Below, in pieces: positions 1 to 8,121 of a stretch of DNA of 20,572 nucleotides (within the stretch, counting starts at the first letter, position 1; each line of letters starts with the position of its first letter). The stretch is from a virus. A model generated the notes under the pieces. It was not told the DNA's origin. It did no database searches and worked only from the letters and a program-made list of their open reading frames with translations. The position numbers were made by a program, and so were the translations under genes. The stretch lies in the IMG/VR virus record IMGVR_UViG_3300025133_000739, positions 1 through 20,572 of that record. The stretch is one strand, 5' to 3'.

Positions 1-1
1 G

Positions 2-1288
2 CGGTCTTGGACAGGTGACGAGACTGGTGCTAGTGATGATTTACCTGCAACCAGACAGTCTGGAGAGGTTCCAACCAGCAGCACCCTTACAGAATCTTCC
101 GCTGACCACTGGCAAGCAGTAAGCGGTAATTGGTCAGAGAATTCAGGGACACCAGTAGACGTTCGCGCTTATGGGGCAAAATTACAGTTTGGCGAGCTTT
201 GGGAATGGGAATTTACCCCTGTAGGTAAATCTTACGTCATGGCCGTATGTATGAAGAGTGACGGCTCCATTACCTATGACTCTTCTGAAGATTGGAATAA
301 CCATATGCGTATCATATTCGATGCCAACGACGACGACGTTGATTTCGAGTGGTCATGGAACGCAGGCAGCCACAGCACCGTTGACAGCCTTACAGGACTC
401 GGGGGAGATTCTGACGATTACCGTACAGGGTTCTTGGTGTGGGACCACGTTGCTCAAAGGATGCACGTATGGGCTAAGGCTGGTAGTAATCCTGCTCTGT
501 TCAGCTTAGACAATGTTGCTGACTTAGCTGTATCAGATACCGGATGGCGTAGCGGTGGCTTTGCATGGCGAGATGACCACAAGCACGTAGCACAGATGAT
601 GCTGGAGTTTGACGCGCTGCCAGAGGATTGGCAAGCACAGGCGTTATGGTGCCACGAGCAATGGACATCCGGTAACAAATCACTGCCACCAACATGGGGG
701 CAACACGCCAAGACAGCAGGGGAAATAATTTCTGAGTCAGCACCGACAGACCTGCGCACAGGGAGCGAGTGGGAGGGATATGCTTGGTATAAAAACTCGG
801 TGACGTTTGGCACTTATGATGGCATACCGCCCAGTTTAATCGGGACTATATTTGTTCCTGATATAGACGCTGCAAAAGATGCGACCATTACTCAGGCAAT
901 ACTGACAGTTAGGGTTAGCGGAGCCACCACTGTTGGCTCAGTACATGGCACAATAAATGTGCGGGCAGTTAAGGAAGGCGTTCCGACAATGATAACCGAG
1001 GCTAACGAAGCTACAGAAAAACCATCTGTACACATAGCGGCGGGTAATGTCACCGTTGGCAGTGTGGTTGATTGCTCTGACTGGGTTGCTGGCGAGGCTT
1101 ACGGAATTGATGTTACTGACATAGTTCAGGAACTGGTTCAGGAAGCAGACTGGGACGGTTCTGGAATCCAATTCTATTTAGAACCAGACCCCGCATGGCC
1201 TAATAATGATTTGATTAACTTGGACGTAGCGTGGCTGAATCCCGCAGTAGGCGTAGTCATGTACCTCAAGTACTCGGATAGCTACTAA
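2..1288 (+). CDS. Tail fibre/adhesin-like virion protein, 5' end missing
   Basis: The frame is open from the left edge, so the visible 428 residues are the C-terminal part of a longer protein. The ATG at 239 is internal, because in-frame codons continue upstream without a stop. The sequence is acidic and rich in Ser, Thr, Gly and Trp, without membrane segments. The first two thirds resemble a lectin-like beta-sandwich (aromatic and Asp-rich strands). The last ~165 residues, from about base 788, resemble the DNRLRE/CBM-like beta-sandwich modules of surface proteins: alternating hydrophobic strands, then a segment of the type VTDIVQEL followed by W-x-G-S-G-I-x-F. I infer a receptor-binding or virion surface role. 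It lies 7 bases upstream of the packaging module, where circular phage maps often end their late region. The exact family is not recognised. Confidence 0.6.
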   Translation, partial: RSWTGDETGASDDLPATRQSGEVPTSSTLTESSADHWQAVSGNWSENSGTPVDVRAYGAKLQFGELWEWEFTPVGKSYVMAVCMKSDGSITYDSSEDWNNHMRIIFDANDDDVDFEWSWNAGSHSTVDSLTGLGGDSDDYRTGFLVWDHVAQRMHVWAKAGSNPALFSLDNVADLAVSDTGWRSGGFAWRDDHKHVAQMMLEFDALPEDWQAQALWCHEQWTSGNKSLPPTWGQHAKTAGEIISESAPTDLRTGSEWEGYAWYKNSVTFGTYDGIPPSLIGTIFVPDIDAAKDATITQAILTVRVSGATTVGSVHGTINVRAVKEGVPTMITEANEATEKPSVHIAAGNVTVGSVVDCSDWVAGEAYGIDVTDIVQELVQEADWDGSGIQFYLEPDPAWPNNDLINLDVAWLNPAVGVVMYLKYSDSY

Positions 1289-1295
1289 TATACCA

Positions 1296-1670
1296 ATGAC
1301 TGAAGCAAGCGTGGAGAGGCGGGAAGACGGCACGTTCCAGAAGGGAGTGTCCGGAAACCCCACAGGCAGACCCCCGGGCAAGAAGAACCACCTAACGGGG
1401 CTGAAGCAGGACCTTGAGATTGCTGTTCGTGAGAACATGAGCAGTCGGAAGGTCCAAGCAATTGTGGATACAATGTGCCAGAAGGCCATTGAGGGAAACG
1501 TTGGTGCTGCTAAGCTAATTCTTGACAAAGTTATTACAAACGCCCGAGATGCCGAAGAGGTACAGGGCGGAGATTCAGGATGGACGTTTGTTATTAAGAA
1601 CGTCACTGTCCAGAAAGAAACCCCCGATGATGGGGATATTATAGATGTAACACCAGAGGTAAATGAATAA
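1296..1670 (+). CDS. DUF5681 domain protein, candidate small terminase subunit
   Basis: This is a 124-residue protein. Residues 14-31 carry the DUF5681 signature, a short basic Gly/Pro stretch of the form FQKGVSGNPTGRPPGKKN. A helical region (about 34-85) and an acidic tail follow. DUF5681 proteins commonly sit immediately upstream of a large terminase and are taken as candidate small terminases that recognise the packaging site. That role is inferred here from position. The ATG at 1296 lacks a strong Shine-Dalgarno and lies 7 bases after the preceding stop, so translation may be coupled. The stop overlaps the next start by one base (TAATG). Confidence 0.72.
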   Translation: MTEASVERREDGTFQKGVSGNPTGRPPGKKNHLTGLKQDLEIAVRENMSSRKVQAIVDTMCQKAIEGNVGAAKLILDKVITNARDAEEVQGGDSGWTFVIKNVTVQKETPDDGDIIDVTPEVNE

Positions 1671-1840
1671 TGTCTACAGGCGCAAGCAAAGACAAGCAGA
1701 ATGCTGACACTACTCAGGCGAGTGGTGGAAACCTAGTAGGGAAGGCTCCTAGCGCACCAGTGCGCAAGCCCGACACTCTGGGTACCAGATCATTCCAGCC
1801 AGACAACCAGAGCACGTCTCGTGGTAAGGGCACTACGTAA
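1670..1840 (+). CDS. Small hypothetical protein, 56 aa, disordered
   Basis: This short frame begins with an ATG that shares one base with the preceding TAA and ends with a TAA that shares one base with the next ATG. The product is hydrophilic, rich in Ser, Thr, Gly, Lys and Gln, with no predicted hydrophobic core. It is probably disordered or a small accessory of the packaging complex. Support comes from the two TAATG junctions and from filling an otherwise empty gap between two recognisable packaging genes. Residues 8-10 (DKQ) and a late NQST motif recur in the next ORF, which has the same length. No family recognised. Confidence 0.55.
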   Translation: MSTGASKDKQNADTTQASGGNLVGKAPSAPVRKPDTLGTRSFQPDNQSTSRGKGTT

Positions 1841-2010
1841 TGAGTAAGCCCAAGGCCGAGGATAAGCAGCGGTCTGGTACTAAGGACATTACGCTCGACA
1901 CAGCTAAGCAGCGCCTTCGAGGCAGAGCTAAGCAGATCGAGGATGCCATAAATGGGGCACAGGGTATCAAAGCCCGCCGCAAGAACCAGAGCACTGATAG
2001 TAACCAGTAG
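1840..2010 (+). CDS. Small basic hypothetical protein, 56 aa
   Basis: The ORF starts at the TAATG overlap with the previous 56-codon frame and stops 22 bases before the large terminase. The product is rich in Lys, Arg and Gln. Its middle (residues 19-47) looks like one amphipathic basic helix, compatible with nucleic-acid or protein contact near the terminase. It shares DKQ at residues 8-10 and NQST near the C-terminus with its neighbour, so the pair could be diverged duplicates, though the similarity is too short to prove it. Function unknown; a packaging accessory is only a positional inference. Confidence 0.55.
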   Translation: MSKPKAEDKQRSGTKDITLDTAKQRLRGRAKQIEDAINGAQGIKARRKNQSTDSNQ

Positions 2011-2019
2011 GTTCTGAGG

Positions 2020-2030
2020 GGAGAGAGGGA
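2020..2030 (+). promoter_or_regulatory. Purine-rich ribosome binding site of the large terminase
   Basis: A GGAGAGAGGGA tract lies just ahead of the ATG at 2033. It is one of the strongest Shine-Dalgarno-like sites in the window and fixes the terminase start. The same GGGAGA core recurs before 5485, 18692 and, on the - strand, 20283. Confidence 0.6.
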
Positions 2031-2032
2031 GT

Positions 2033-3415
2033 ATGGAGTTTGAGGTGTCGTTACACCCCGGGCAGGCCGCGTTGTATAACTCGGAAGCCCGATTCAAAGT
2101 CTGTGCTGCTGGTCGCCGCTTTGGCAAGAGCCACTTCGCCTGCGTAAAGCTGGGTGAAATGGCAATGATGTCGGAGTGGAAGGGATACAAACTCTCCCTT
2201 GAAAACCCTGTCTACTACGTAGCACCTACCTTCGATCAGGCTAAGCGTGTTATGTGGCCCAAGATGAAAGCTATCTTTGGCTATGAGAAGCAGGGTGGGC
2301 TTATTCGTCGTGAGAATGTTAACGATGGGTGGGTAGAGCTGGTATCGGGTAGGCGTATCTTCATTAAGGGTGCGGATAACCCAGATAGTCTTCGTGGTGA
2401 AGGCTACCATTACGTCGTACTCGATGAGTACGCTGACATGAAGGCCAACGTGTGGGACGAGATCATTGACCCCGCACTCATGGACGTAGAAGGAGCAGCC
2501 CTATTCATAGGGACGCCGAAGGGTAAGAACCACTTCTACAAACTCTTCATGGGAGCACTGGAGCAGAACCCCGGGTTCGACCAGTGGGAAGCGTTCCATT
2601 TCAAGAGTATGGACAATCCATTCCTGTCTCGTAAGGAACTGGATCGAATTATGACTACATCGAATCGCCCAATGGAGGTGATTCGTCAGGAAATTGAAGC
2701 TAGCTTCCTCTCCGGAGGAGGTAAGGTACTCAAGCCAGAATGGTTTGACGTTGTGGACAGACTACCCTCCGGGGGGCTTGGTGCACAGTCAGATGGGTTT
2801 GGGAACGCGGTAATAAGCAACGACCAGCTTACAGATGGTCACTTCTACATCACTGTGGATCTAGCTGGGTTTAAGAAGGCAGACCGTAAGTATTCGCGTC
2901 TGGATGAGACCGTCATCTCAGTGACCTACGTAACGCCGGAGGCGTGGTATGTCGTTGACATGCAGCACGGACGGTGGGATGTCAGGGAAGTTGCTCTCCG
3001 CATAGTACGCACCTGCTCGCAGTTCACCGGGGCAAGGTTAGGAATTGAAAAGGGCGCACTGATGAACGCCGTTGGCCCGTACCTCGAAGATGAGATGCGC
3101 AGGTTCAATCGGTACATCACACCCGAGCCACTGACCCATGGTGGTACAAAGAAAATTGATCGTATCGTAGCTGCTCTGCAGGGACGTGGTGAGCGTGGCC
3201 GGATCAAGCTACTGAACGATACGTGTAAGATGTCGAAGTCGAAGGAGCTGTGGAATCAGCATTTCTTGGATCAGGCAGCAGACTTTCCAGACCCACTAGC
3301 ACATGACGATCTGCTGGACGCATTAGCTTACGTAGACCAGATGGCTACAGTCAGCTACGTGTCAGAGCACGACATAGAAGAGTGGGCACCGTTGGACTTG
3401 GACTCAGGATACTAA
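2033..3415 (+). CDS. terL: Terminase large subunit (packaging ATPase/nuclease)
   Basis: This 460-residue protein is the motor that translocates DNA through the portal and cuts the concatemer. Residues 27-33 (GRRFGKS) are a Walker A variant typical of terminases. Residues 128-132 (VVLDE) are Walker B with the catalytic Glu, and 159-162 (IGTP) form the coupling motif. The C-terminal half fits an RNase H-like nuclease: D276 in a VDLAG strand, E339 in LGIEKG, and the acidic HDDLLDAL at 424-431. The length is normal for Terminase_6-type large subunits and no key residue is missing. It is preceded by a strong purine-rich ribosome binding site. The portal gene follows after three bases. Confidence 0.95.
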   Translation: MEFEVSLHPGQAALYNSEARFKVCAAGRRFGKSHFACVKLGEMAMMSEWKGYKLSLENPVYYVAPTFDQAKRVMWPKMKAIFGYEKQGGLIRRENVNDGWVELVSGRRIFIKGADNPDSLRGEGYHYVVLDEYADMKANVWDEIIDPALMDVEGAALFIGTPKGKNHFYKLFMGALEQNPGFDQWEAFHFKSMDNPFLSRKELDRIMTTSNRPMEVIRQEIEASFLSGGGKVLKPEWFDVVDRLPSGGLGAQSDGFGNAVISNDQLTDGHFYITVDLAGFKKADRKYSRLDETVISVTYVTPEAWYVVDMQHGRWDVREVALRIVRTCSQFTGARLGIEKGALMNAVGPYLEDEMRRFNRYITPEPLTHGGTKKIDRIVAALQGRGERGRIKLLNDTCKMSKSKELWNQHFLDQAADFPDPLAHDDLLDALAYVDQMATVSYVSEHDIEEWAPLDLDSGY

Positions 3416-3418
3416 TTC

Positions 3419-5464
3419 ATGTCAGTTAATCTTCCTACATCTGGTAATCAGGTACTTGTAGATTCCCCAGACGTTGCTCAGCAGGACGACAGAGCAGTGC
3501 AGGGAAACCAGCTAACGAGCTGGTTGATTGCCCGAGCGGTACCGTGGGAGGCATTCCGCGACAGAGGGTATAGCAACAGATGGGGTGAGTATTGGAGAAT
3601 GTGGCGTGGTATGTGGGCCAGTGAGGACCGCAACCGCTCTTCTGAGCGATCACGCTTAATTGCTCCAGCACTTGCACAAGCTATCGAAATGTCCGTCTCA
3701 GAAATTGAGGAAGGGCTATTCGGTAAGGAAGTGTGGTTCGACGTACCGGACAACATTGAAGATCAGGATAAGAAGGATGCTACGGCAGCCCGAGATCAGC
3801 TGATCGAAGATTTTGATATGGTTAACCTTAAGGACAACGTAAGTGAGTCCGTACTGGTGGGGGCCATTTATGGCACGGGTATCGTAAAGATAAACGTGGA
3901 AGTGGTAGAAGACAAGCAGATGGCTCGTGACGATGTTACGAAGAAGCTGTCAGCTAAAGGTGACGAAAAGGTTGTAGTATCTGTGGAGTCTATTCGCCCA
4001 GATGAGTTCATTCCGGACCCATCAGGTAGGACTATCCAAGAGATGCTAGGATGTTTCCACCGTGTGCAGAAGCCCCTTCATAGTGTACTGGAGAAGATTG
4101 AGCTAGGGATTTACAACAAGTCAGCTCTCCCTCTGGTGAGTGGCACGGCCACTCCTCTGAGCAGCAACAACGCTATAGATCAGCATGATCCACAGGCGGT
4201 GCTCAGTGACGGGGATTCGGATACTGTAGAGATACTGGAGTATCACGGCAAGGTTCCCCTCAACTTACTTAATGAAGCAATTGCTAACCGCACACCACTG
4301 GATGAAGTTATCTCCAGCGATGTGGCACAGCGTCCGGATTCAGATCAGGGACCCATGGTCGAAGCGATTGTTACGATAGCGAACAACAGTGTTCTGCTAC
4401 GAGCTATGATTAACCCCTTCGTGATGAAGGATCGCAGCATCATAGCGTACCAGTTTGAAAAGGTTCCCGGGAGGTTCTGGGGCAGAGGTGTCGCGGAAAA
4501 GGGATATAACCCGCAGAAGGCTCTTGACGCGGAGCTACGCTCGCGCATTGACGCCCTCGGGTTTATCTCATCTCCTATGATCGGTATTGACAGTGGACGA
4601 GTACCCCGTGGGTTCAAGATGGAGGTCAAGCCCGGGAAGGTTTGGCTGACACAGGGACCACCGAACGAGGTCATCCGTCCTGTCGAGATCGGTAATCTCC
4701 AGCAGGCTACGTTTAGTCAGGCTACGGAGATGGAACGAATGGTGCAGATGGGTACAGGCGCGTTTGACACCGCCTCGTCTATCAAAGCACAGAAGGGTGA
4801 AGGCGGGGCTGCTAACACGAGCCTAATGATGGGTGCGTTTGTTAAGAGGTCAAAGCGTGCGATTCGCAACGTGAATGATAACCTCCTAGTGCCAGTCATC
4901 ACCAAGTCTATGTGGCGGTACATGCAGTTTGCACCTACCCGCTACCCACAGGACTACAAGTTTTTAGTCAAGCCTACGCTGGGCATCGTTGCCCGCGAGG
5001 TAGAAGCCATCCAGCTAACGCAGCTGATGGGTATGCTCCCACAGGAGTTCCCACAGGTTAACTTAGCTATCGCACAGGGAATCATTGAGCTGTCAGCTGT
5101 CCACAACAAGGGACAGGTAATGGCAGCACTTGAAGCTGCTCTAGCTCCTCCTTCCGAGGAAGAACAGCAGAAGCAGAAGAAGATGGCCGACGTGCAGTTT
5201 GAAGCGGAGATCGCTCAGGCGCAGGGTGCCCTTCTGGACAACCAGAAGACCATGGCAGAGATGCGCAAGATCCTAGCCGAAGCTGAGGTTGCTAGCCGCG
5301 AGGCAGACGTTTCCGAAGAGAAGGTTCGACAGGAACAGCAGCGTATCCAGATTCAGGTTGGTGAGCTTATTCAGCTCGAAACACAGAATCGTATCGCTAT
5401 GAAGCGACTGGCCCTGCAGGAGAAGCAGCTGGACCAGAAGGCGAGACAAGCAGACAGTTCATAA
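3419..5464 (+). CDS. Portal (head-tail connector) protein
   Basis: This 681-residue protein directly follows the large terminase. The N-terminal ~560 residues form the expected portal body, mixed alpha/beta, with an early W-rich segment (residues ~30-65) of the kind seen in portals. Residues ~575-681 are almost entirely Gln, Glu, Lys and Ala, a long predicted coiled coil, reminiscent of the C-terminal helical barrel in P22-type portals. The length exceeds T7 gp8 (about 536). The start at 3419 has AGGA nine bases upstream. As a dodecameric ring it would dock the terminase and then the tail adaptor. The assignment rests on length, position and overall composition. Confidence 0.88.
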   Translation: MSVNLPTSGNQVLVDSPDVAQQDDRAVQGNQLTSWLIARAVPWEAFRDRGYSNRWGEYWRMWRGMWASEDRNRSSERSRLIAPALAQAIEMSVSEIEEGLFGKEVWFDVPDNIEDQDKKDATAARDQLIEDFDMVNLKDNVSESVLVGAIYGTGIVKINVEVVEDKQMARDDVTKKLSAKGDEKVVVSVESIRPDEFIPDPSGRTIQEMLGCFHRVQKPLHSVLEKIELGIYNKSALPLVSGTATPLSSNNAIDQHDPQAVLSDGDSDTVEILEYHGKVPLNLLNEAIANRTPLDEVISSDVAQRPDSDQGPMVEAIVTIANNSVLLRAMINPFVMKDRSIIAYQFEKVPGRFWGRGVAEKGYNPQKALDAELRSRIDALGFISSPMIGIDSGRVPRGFKMEVKPGKVWLTQGPPNEVIRPVEIGNLQQATFSQATEMERMVQMGTGAFDTASSIKAQKGEGGAANTSLMMGAFVKRSKRAIRNVNDNLLVPVITKSMWRYMQFAPTRYPQDYKFLVKPTLGIVAREVEAIQLTQLMGMLPQEFPQVNLAIAQGIIELSAVHNKGQVMAALEAALAPPSEEEQQKQKKMADVQFEAEIAQAQGALLDNQKTMAEMRKILAEAEVASREADVSEEKVRQEQQRIQIQVGELIQLETQNRIAMKRLALQEKQLDQKARQADSS

Positions 5465-5484
5465 ATAGTTTGGGAGAGGTAGCT

Positions 5485-5802
5485 ATGGACACAATGGAAG
5501 TATTAAAGAATCTTGACGACAATCAGACGGACCGCTACATGAAGCTGGAACGTGTGTTTGAGTCAGATGGGTGGCCACTTCTTGAGGAGTGGTTTACTCA
5601 AAAGGCAGAAGTTGCGCGTCAGCGTGCAGCCCATGCCAACTCGTGGGACGAGAACCGCATAGCAGTCGGGCAGGAAGGAGCTTACACAGAGCTTGTAAAC
5701 CTGCGTGATTCCACTATGCAGCAGTTCGAGGTAGCGGCAGAAGCTAACTTGGACCGAGAGCAGGAAGATGAAGAAGACGAAGCTATAGCTCACCAAAGCT
5801 AA
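5485..5802 (+). CDS. Small acidic protein of the head module
   Basis: The product has 105 residues. A TTG 15 bases upstream is in frame, but GGGAGAGG at 5472-5479 sits five bases ahead of this ATG, making 5485 the likely start. The N-terminal half has a Gly-Trp centred segment (SDGWPLLEEWF) and the middle is helical. The last 15 residues are nearly all Asp and Glu. Small helical proteins with a Gly-Trp motif between portal and scaffold are common in podoviruses and roughly conserved in position, but their role is undefined. It ends one base before the zinc-ribbon ORF. Confidence 0.75.
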   Translation: MDTMEVLKNLDDNQTDRYMKLERVFESDGWPLLEEWFTQKAEVARQRAAHANSWDENRIAVGQEGAYTELVNLRDSTMQQFEVAAEANLDREQEDEEDEAIAHQS

Positions 5803-5803
5803 C

Positions 5804-6061
5804 ATGCCACTCTACGAATTCACCTGTAACCTCTGCGAGCACGAACACACTCAGCTGGTCAAAATGGGCACACAAGCCCACGACTGTCCAGAGTGTGGCG
5901 GTAACTCAAGGAAAGTAATCCGAACTGCACCTAATATTGATTGGGGAGCAATGGGGGCACAGAAGAATGTGTCACCGGAGTTCATTGATCGGTTTGAAAA
6001 GGTGCACAAGGAGGAAGCGGCAAGGGAACGTAAGCTAGAAGAAAGTAACGGTCCCCCGTGA
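5804..6061 (+). CDS. FmdB-type zinc ribbon protein
   Basis: This 85-residue protein starts MPLYEF and has two CxxC knuckles: C8/C11 and C28/C31, the usual spacing of the FmdB putative regulatory zinc ribbon. A charged helical tail follows (about 50-85). The family is found in bacteria and in many phages, often near head genes, but its phage function is not established. Zinc binding is inferred from the four cysteines. The ATG follows the previous stop by one base, suggesting translational coupling. Confidence 0.85.
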   Translation: MPLYEFTCNLCEHEHTQLVKMGTQAHDCPECGGNSRKVIRTAPNIDWGAMGAQKNVSPEFIDRFEKVHKEEAARERKLEESNGPP

Positions 6062-6112
6062 AGACATATCCAATTAGCCTAAATCCCTAACGGGACGGTA
6101 AAGGAGTAAATT

Positions 6113-6976
6113 ATGGGAAACGATTCAGTCGTAGACCTTGGAAACGATTCAAGTGATTTAAGCAGTGTTGTGCAAGACCTGCAGGCTGCCACCGAGCAGC
6201 CAGTAGCAGCAAACACCGCTGAACCTGCCAACCAGAACTCCCCAGAGGGCGGTAAGCCCGACTGGATTGAGGACAAATTCTGGACAGGGAACGTCGAGGA
6301 ATCCGCAGGTAAGCAGCATGACTCCTACAAGAGTCTGCAATCAGCTTACGGACGCATGGCCAACGATCTTGGTAGCCAGCGTAAACTGACGGATCAAGTA
6401 CTCGGCATGAAACGTGAGGACGACTTACATCGTAACACACCAGAGCGTGTTCAGGTTGAAGGTGCGGACCTTCTGGACAAGCCAAACGAGACTCTTGACG
6501 CCTACATCGAGCCAAAACTCAGTGAGTCAAATTCGCAGATGAATGAGCGTCTTGGAGCAATGGAAACAGCACTGGCACAGCAAGCCTTCGTAGCAGCACA
6601 TCCCGATTACAATGACATTGCTAATGATCCCGCGTTTTCTACGTGGGCTAATGGCTCGCCATATCGGGCAACTGTATCTCAGAAGGCCGTGCAGGGAGAC
6701 TACGGTGCAGCACATGAGTTGCTATCAGAGTGGAAACTACGTAAGCAAAGCGATCAGTCTGGTAATCAGGCTGCTGAGCAAGCTGGTGGTGACGACGTTG
6801 ATGCAGCGCGTGCAGCTGGACTGGAGAGTACCGCATCCGGTCAGTCAACTGGTTCCGGCAAAGTATACCGCAGAAGTGATCTTATCCGCCTGAAGCTGGA
6901 GAAGCCTGATGTTTATGAGGACGCCAGATTTCAGGACGAGATCTTGAAAGCGTATGCTGAGGGTCGCGTTAAGTAA
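6113..6976 (+). CDS. Capsid scaffolding protein
   Basis: The product has 287 residues, is acidic and largely helical, and is encoded immediately before the major capsid gene. Residues 48-85 match the head of many podoviral scaffolds: a P-x-W-I-x-x-K-F-W segment, then Y-K-S-L-x-x-A-Y. The centre is Gln/Ala-rich and likely disordered, and the last 25 residues are a charged amphipathic helix of the type that binds coat protein. AAAGGAG eight bases upstream supports the start. It would guide shell assembly and leave before DNA fills the head. Confidence 0.85.
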   Translation: MGNDSVVDLGNDSSDLSSVVQDLQAATEQPVAANTAEPANQNSPEGGKPDWIEDKFWTGNVEESAGKQHDSYKSLQSAYGRMANDLGSQRKLTDQVLGMKREDDLHRNTPERVQVEGADLLDKPNETLDAYIEPKLSESNSQMNERLGAMETALAQQAFVAAHPDYNDIANDPAFSTWANGSPYRATVSQKAVQGDYGAAHELLSEWKLRKQSDQSGNQAAEQAGGDDVDAARAAGLESTASGQSTGSGKVYRRSDLIRLKLEKPDVYEDARFQDEILKAYAEGRVK

Positions 6977-7002
6977 CCCCCAATGATTAACCCCAATTAA
7001 CC
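6973..7002 (+). repeat. Short tandem ATTAACC motif before the capsid gene
   Basis: ATTAACC occurs at 6986-6992 and 6996-7002, with a related GTAACC at 6974-6979, in the 46-base gap between scaffold and capsid genes. The regular 10-base spacing, about one helical turn, could suit a protein binding site. It could also be chance in an AT-rich spacer. Confidence 0.3.
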
Positions 7003-7022
7003 ACCACATAGGATAATTAGCT

Positions 7023-8027
7023 ATGGCTTTTGAAAACACAAATGCTATTGTGGCTAATGCCGCTGTTGATGCCGCGTTTATTCCAGAGTTATGGAGTGAC
7101 GAGGTAGTAGCTGCCTACAAGAAGAACCTTGTGTTCGCTAACCTTGTTCGTAAGCTCAATCACAGAGGCAAGAAGGGCGACACGATTTATCTGCCGCAGC
7201 CTTCACGGTCACTTGCAACCCGCCGTTCAAGCACAACTACACCTTACACGGTTAGTGTTCTTGCATACGCGGATGACACTCGTATCACAGTGCCGATTGA
7301 CAAGCACACAGAGTACAGCAGACTGTTCGATGACTTCGCACAGACTCAGGCTCTGGAGTCGCTTCGTCGCTTCTTCACTGATGATGCTGGCTATGCCATC
7401 TCACAGGCCACTGATACTGACCTGATTAACGAGCAGCTTGCCGTTTCATTCAGCACACTGGCATTCGATACTACATCGTATGACAACTACCAGCTGATTG
7501 ACAGTGATACCTCTGTTTACGTCGCTAACTCAGCGATTGACGGAGCAGGCGCTGACGTTGCTGCACTTGGTACCAGCTACGCTGCCATCGCTGATGCGGG
7601 CATCCGTGCCGGTATCCGTAAGCTCGACGTAGCTGACGTACCAATGGCTAACCGCCACTGGGCTATTCGTCCTGAAACAAAGGAAACCCTGATCGGTCTG
7701 CCTCGTTTCACGGAAGAAGCATTCGTTGGTGAGCGTTCTGGCTCAAACAGCATCCGTAACGGACTGGTAGGTGACACCTATGGTGTTGGAGTTTACGTTA
7801 GTAACCAGATTCCTCAGATTGAGTCAACATCTGGTGACGACGACGTAGCTGGACAGGCTTCACTGCTGTTCCACTCCGACGCTGAAGTGCTTGTCGAGCA
7901 GATGGGTGTTCGTACCCAGCGCCAGTACAAGCAGGAGTTCCTTGCTGACCTGATGACCGCTGACGCGATCTACGGTGTTAAGAACATCCGCACAAGCTCT
8001 ATCGTGCCGATCTTCTCTACAAGCTAA
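7023..8027 (+). CDS. Major capsid protein
   Basis: The product has 334 residues and directly follows the scaffold gene. The N-terminus begins with a short Ala/Asn-rich arm. A segment rich in basic residues (about 38-65, NHRGKKGDTIYLPQP) is typical of capsid N-arm/E-loop regions. The rest alternates beta and helical stretches consistent with an HK97-like fold, and no membrane or enzymatic motif is visible. AGGA lies nine bases ahead of the ATG. The hairpin just downstream suits a gene that needs far more product than its followers. HK97 fold is an inference from family context. Confidence 0.9.
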   Translation: MAFENTNAIVANAAVDAAFIPELWSDEVVAAYKKNLVFANLVRKLNHRGKKGDTIYLPQPSRSLATRRSSTTTPYTVSVLAYADDTRITVPIDKHTEYSRLFDDFAQTQALESLRRFFTDDAGYAISQATDTDLINEQLAVSFSTLAFDTTSYDNYQLIDSDTSVYVANSAIDGAGADVAALGTSYAAIADAGIRAGIRKLDVADVPMANRHWAIRPETKETLIGLPRFTEEAFVGERSGSNSIRNGLVGDTYGVGVYVSNQIPQIESTSGDDDVAGQASLLFHSDAEVLVEQMGVRTQRQYKQEFLADLMTADAIYGVKNIRTSSIVPIFSTS

Positions 8028-8047
8028 GGATACACCCCTAGCAAGTT

Positions 8048-8078
8048 GGGACTGGCCTTCGGGCCAGATCCCTTCTTT
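8048..8078 (+). terminator. Intrinsic terminator after the capsid gene
   Basis: A perfect six-pair stem, CTGGCC with GGCCAG, closes on a TTCG tetraloop (8052-8067) and is extended by GGG/CCC at its base. A T-rich tract, TTCTTT, follows. It lies 20 bases after the capsid stop. The T-run is interrupted, so partial read-through into the tail genes is likely. Confidence 0.75.
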
Positions 8079-8086
8079 AAGTACCT

Positions 8087-8100
8087 TACCCGTGAGGGTA
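8087..8100 (+). promoter_or_regulatory. Second small hairpin after the capsid gene
   Basis: TACCC pairs with GGGTA around a GTGA loop, and TTTAAAAAAG follows. It could support the upstream terminator, protect the 5' end of the downstream mRNA, or be an RNA processing site. It stands just 5' of the AAGGGA ribosome binding site of the next gene. Confidence 0.4.
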
Positions 8101-8121
8101 TTTAAAAAAGGGATATAACCA

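Noticed and set aside
239-1288. Start of the first gene at the ATG at 239
   Set aside because: The frame is open to the left edge with similar composition, so the ATG is internal.
5470-5484. TTG start of the small acidic head-module protein
   Set aside because: The sequence GGGAGAGG at 5472-5479 is the ribosome binding site for the ATG at 5485 and would lie inside the coding region.
7023-8027. Clear assignment of the capsid protein to the N4 gp56 or T7 gp10 family
   Set aside because: The N-terminal pattern is compatible with more than one family; only the major capsid call is kept.
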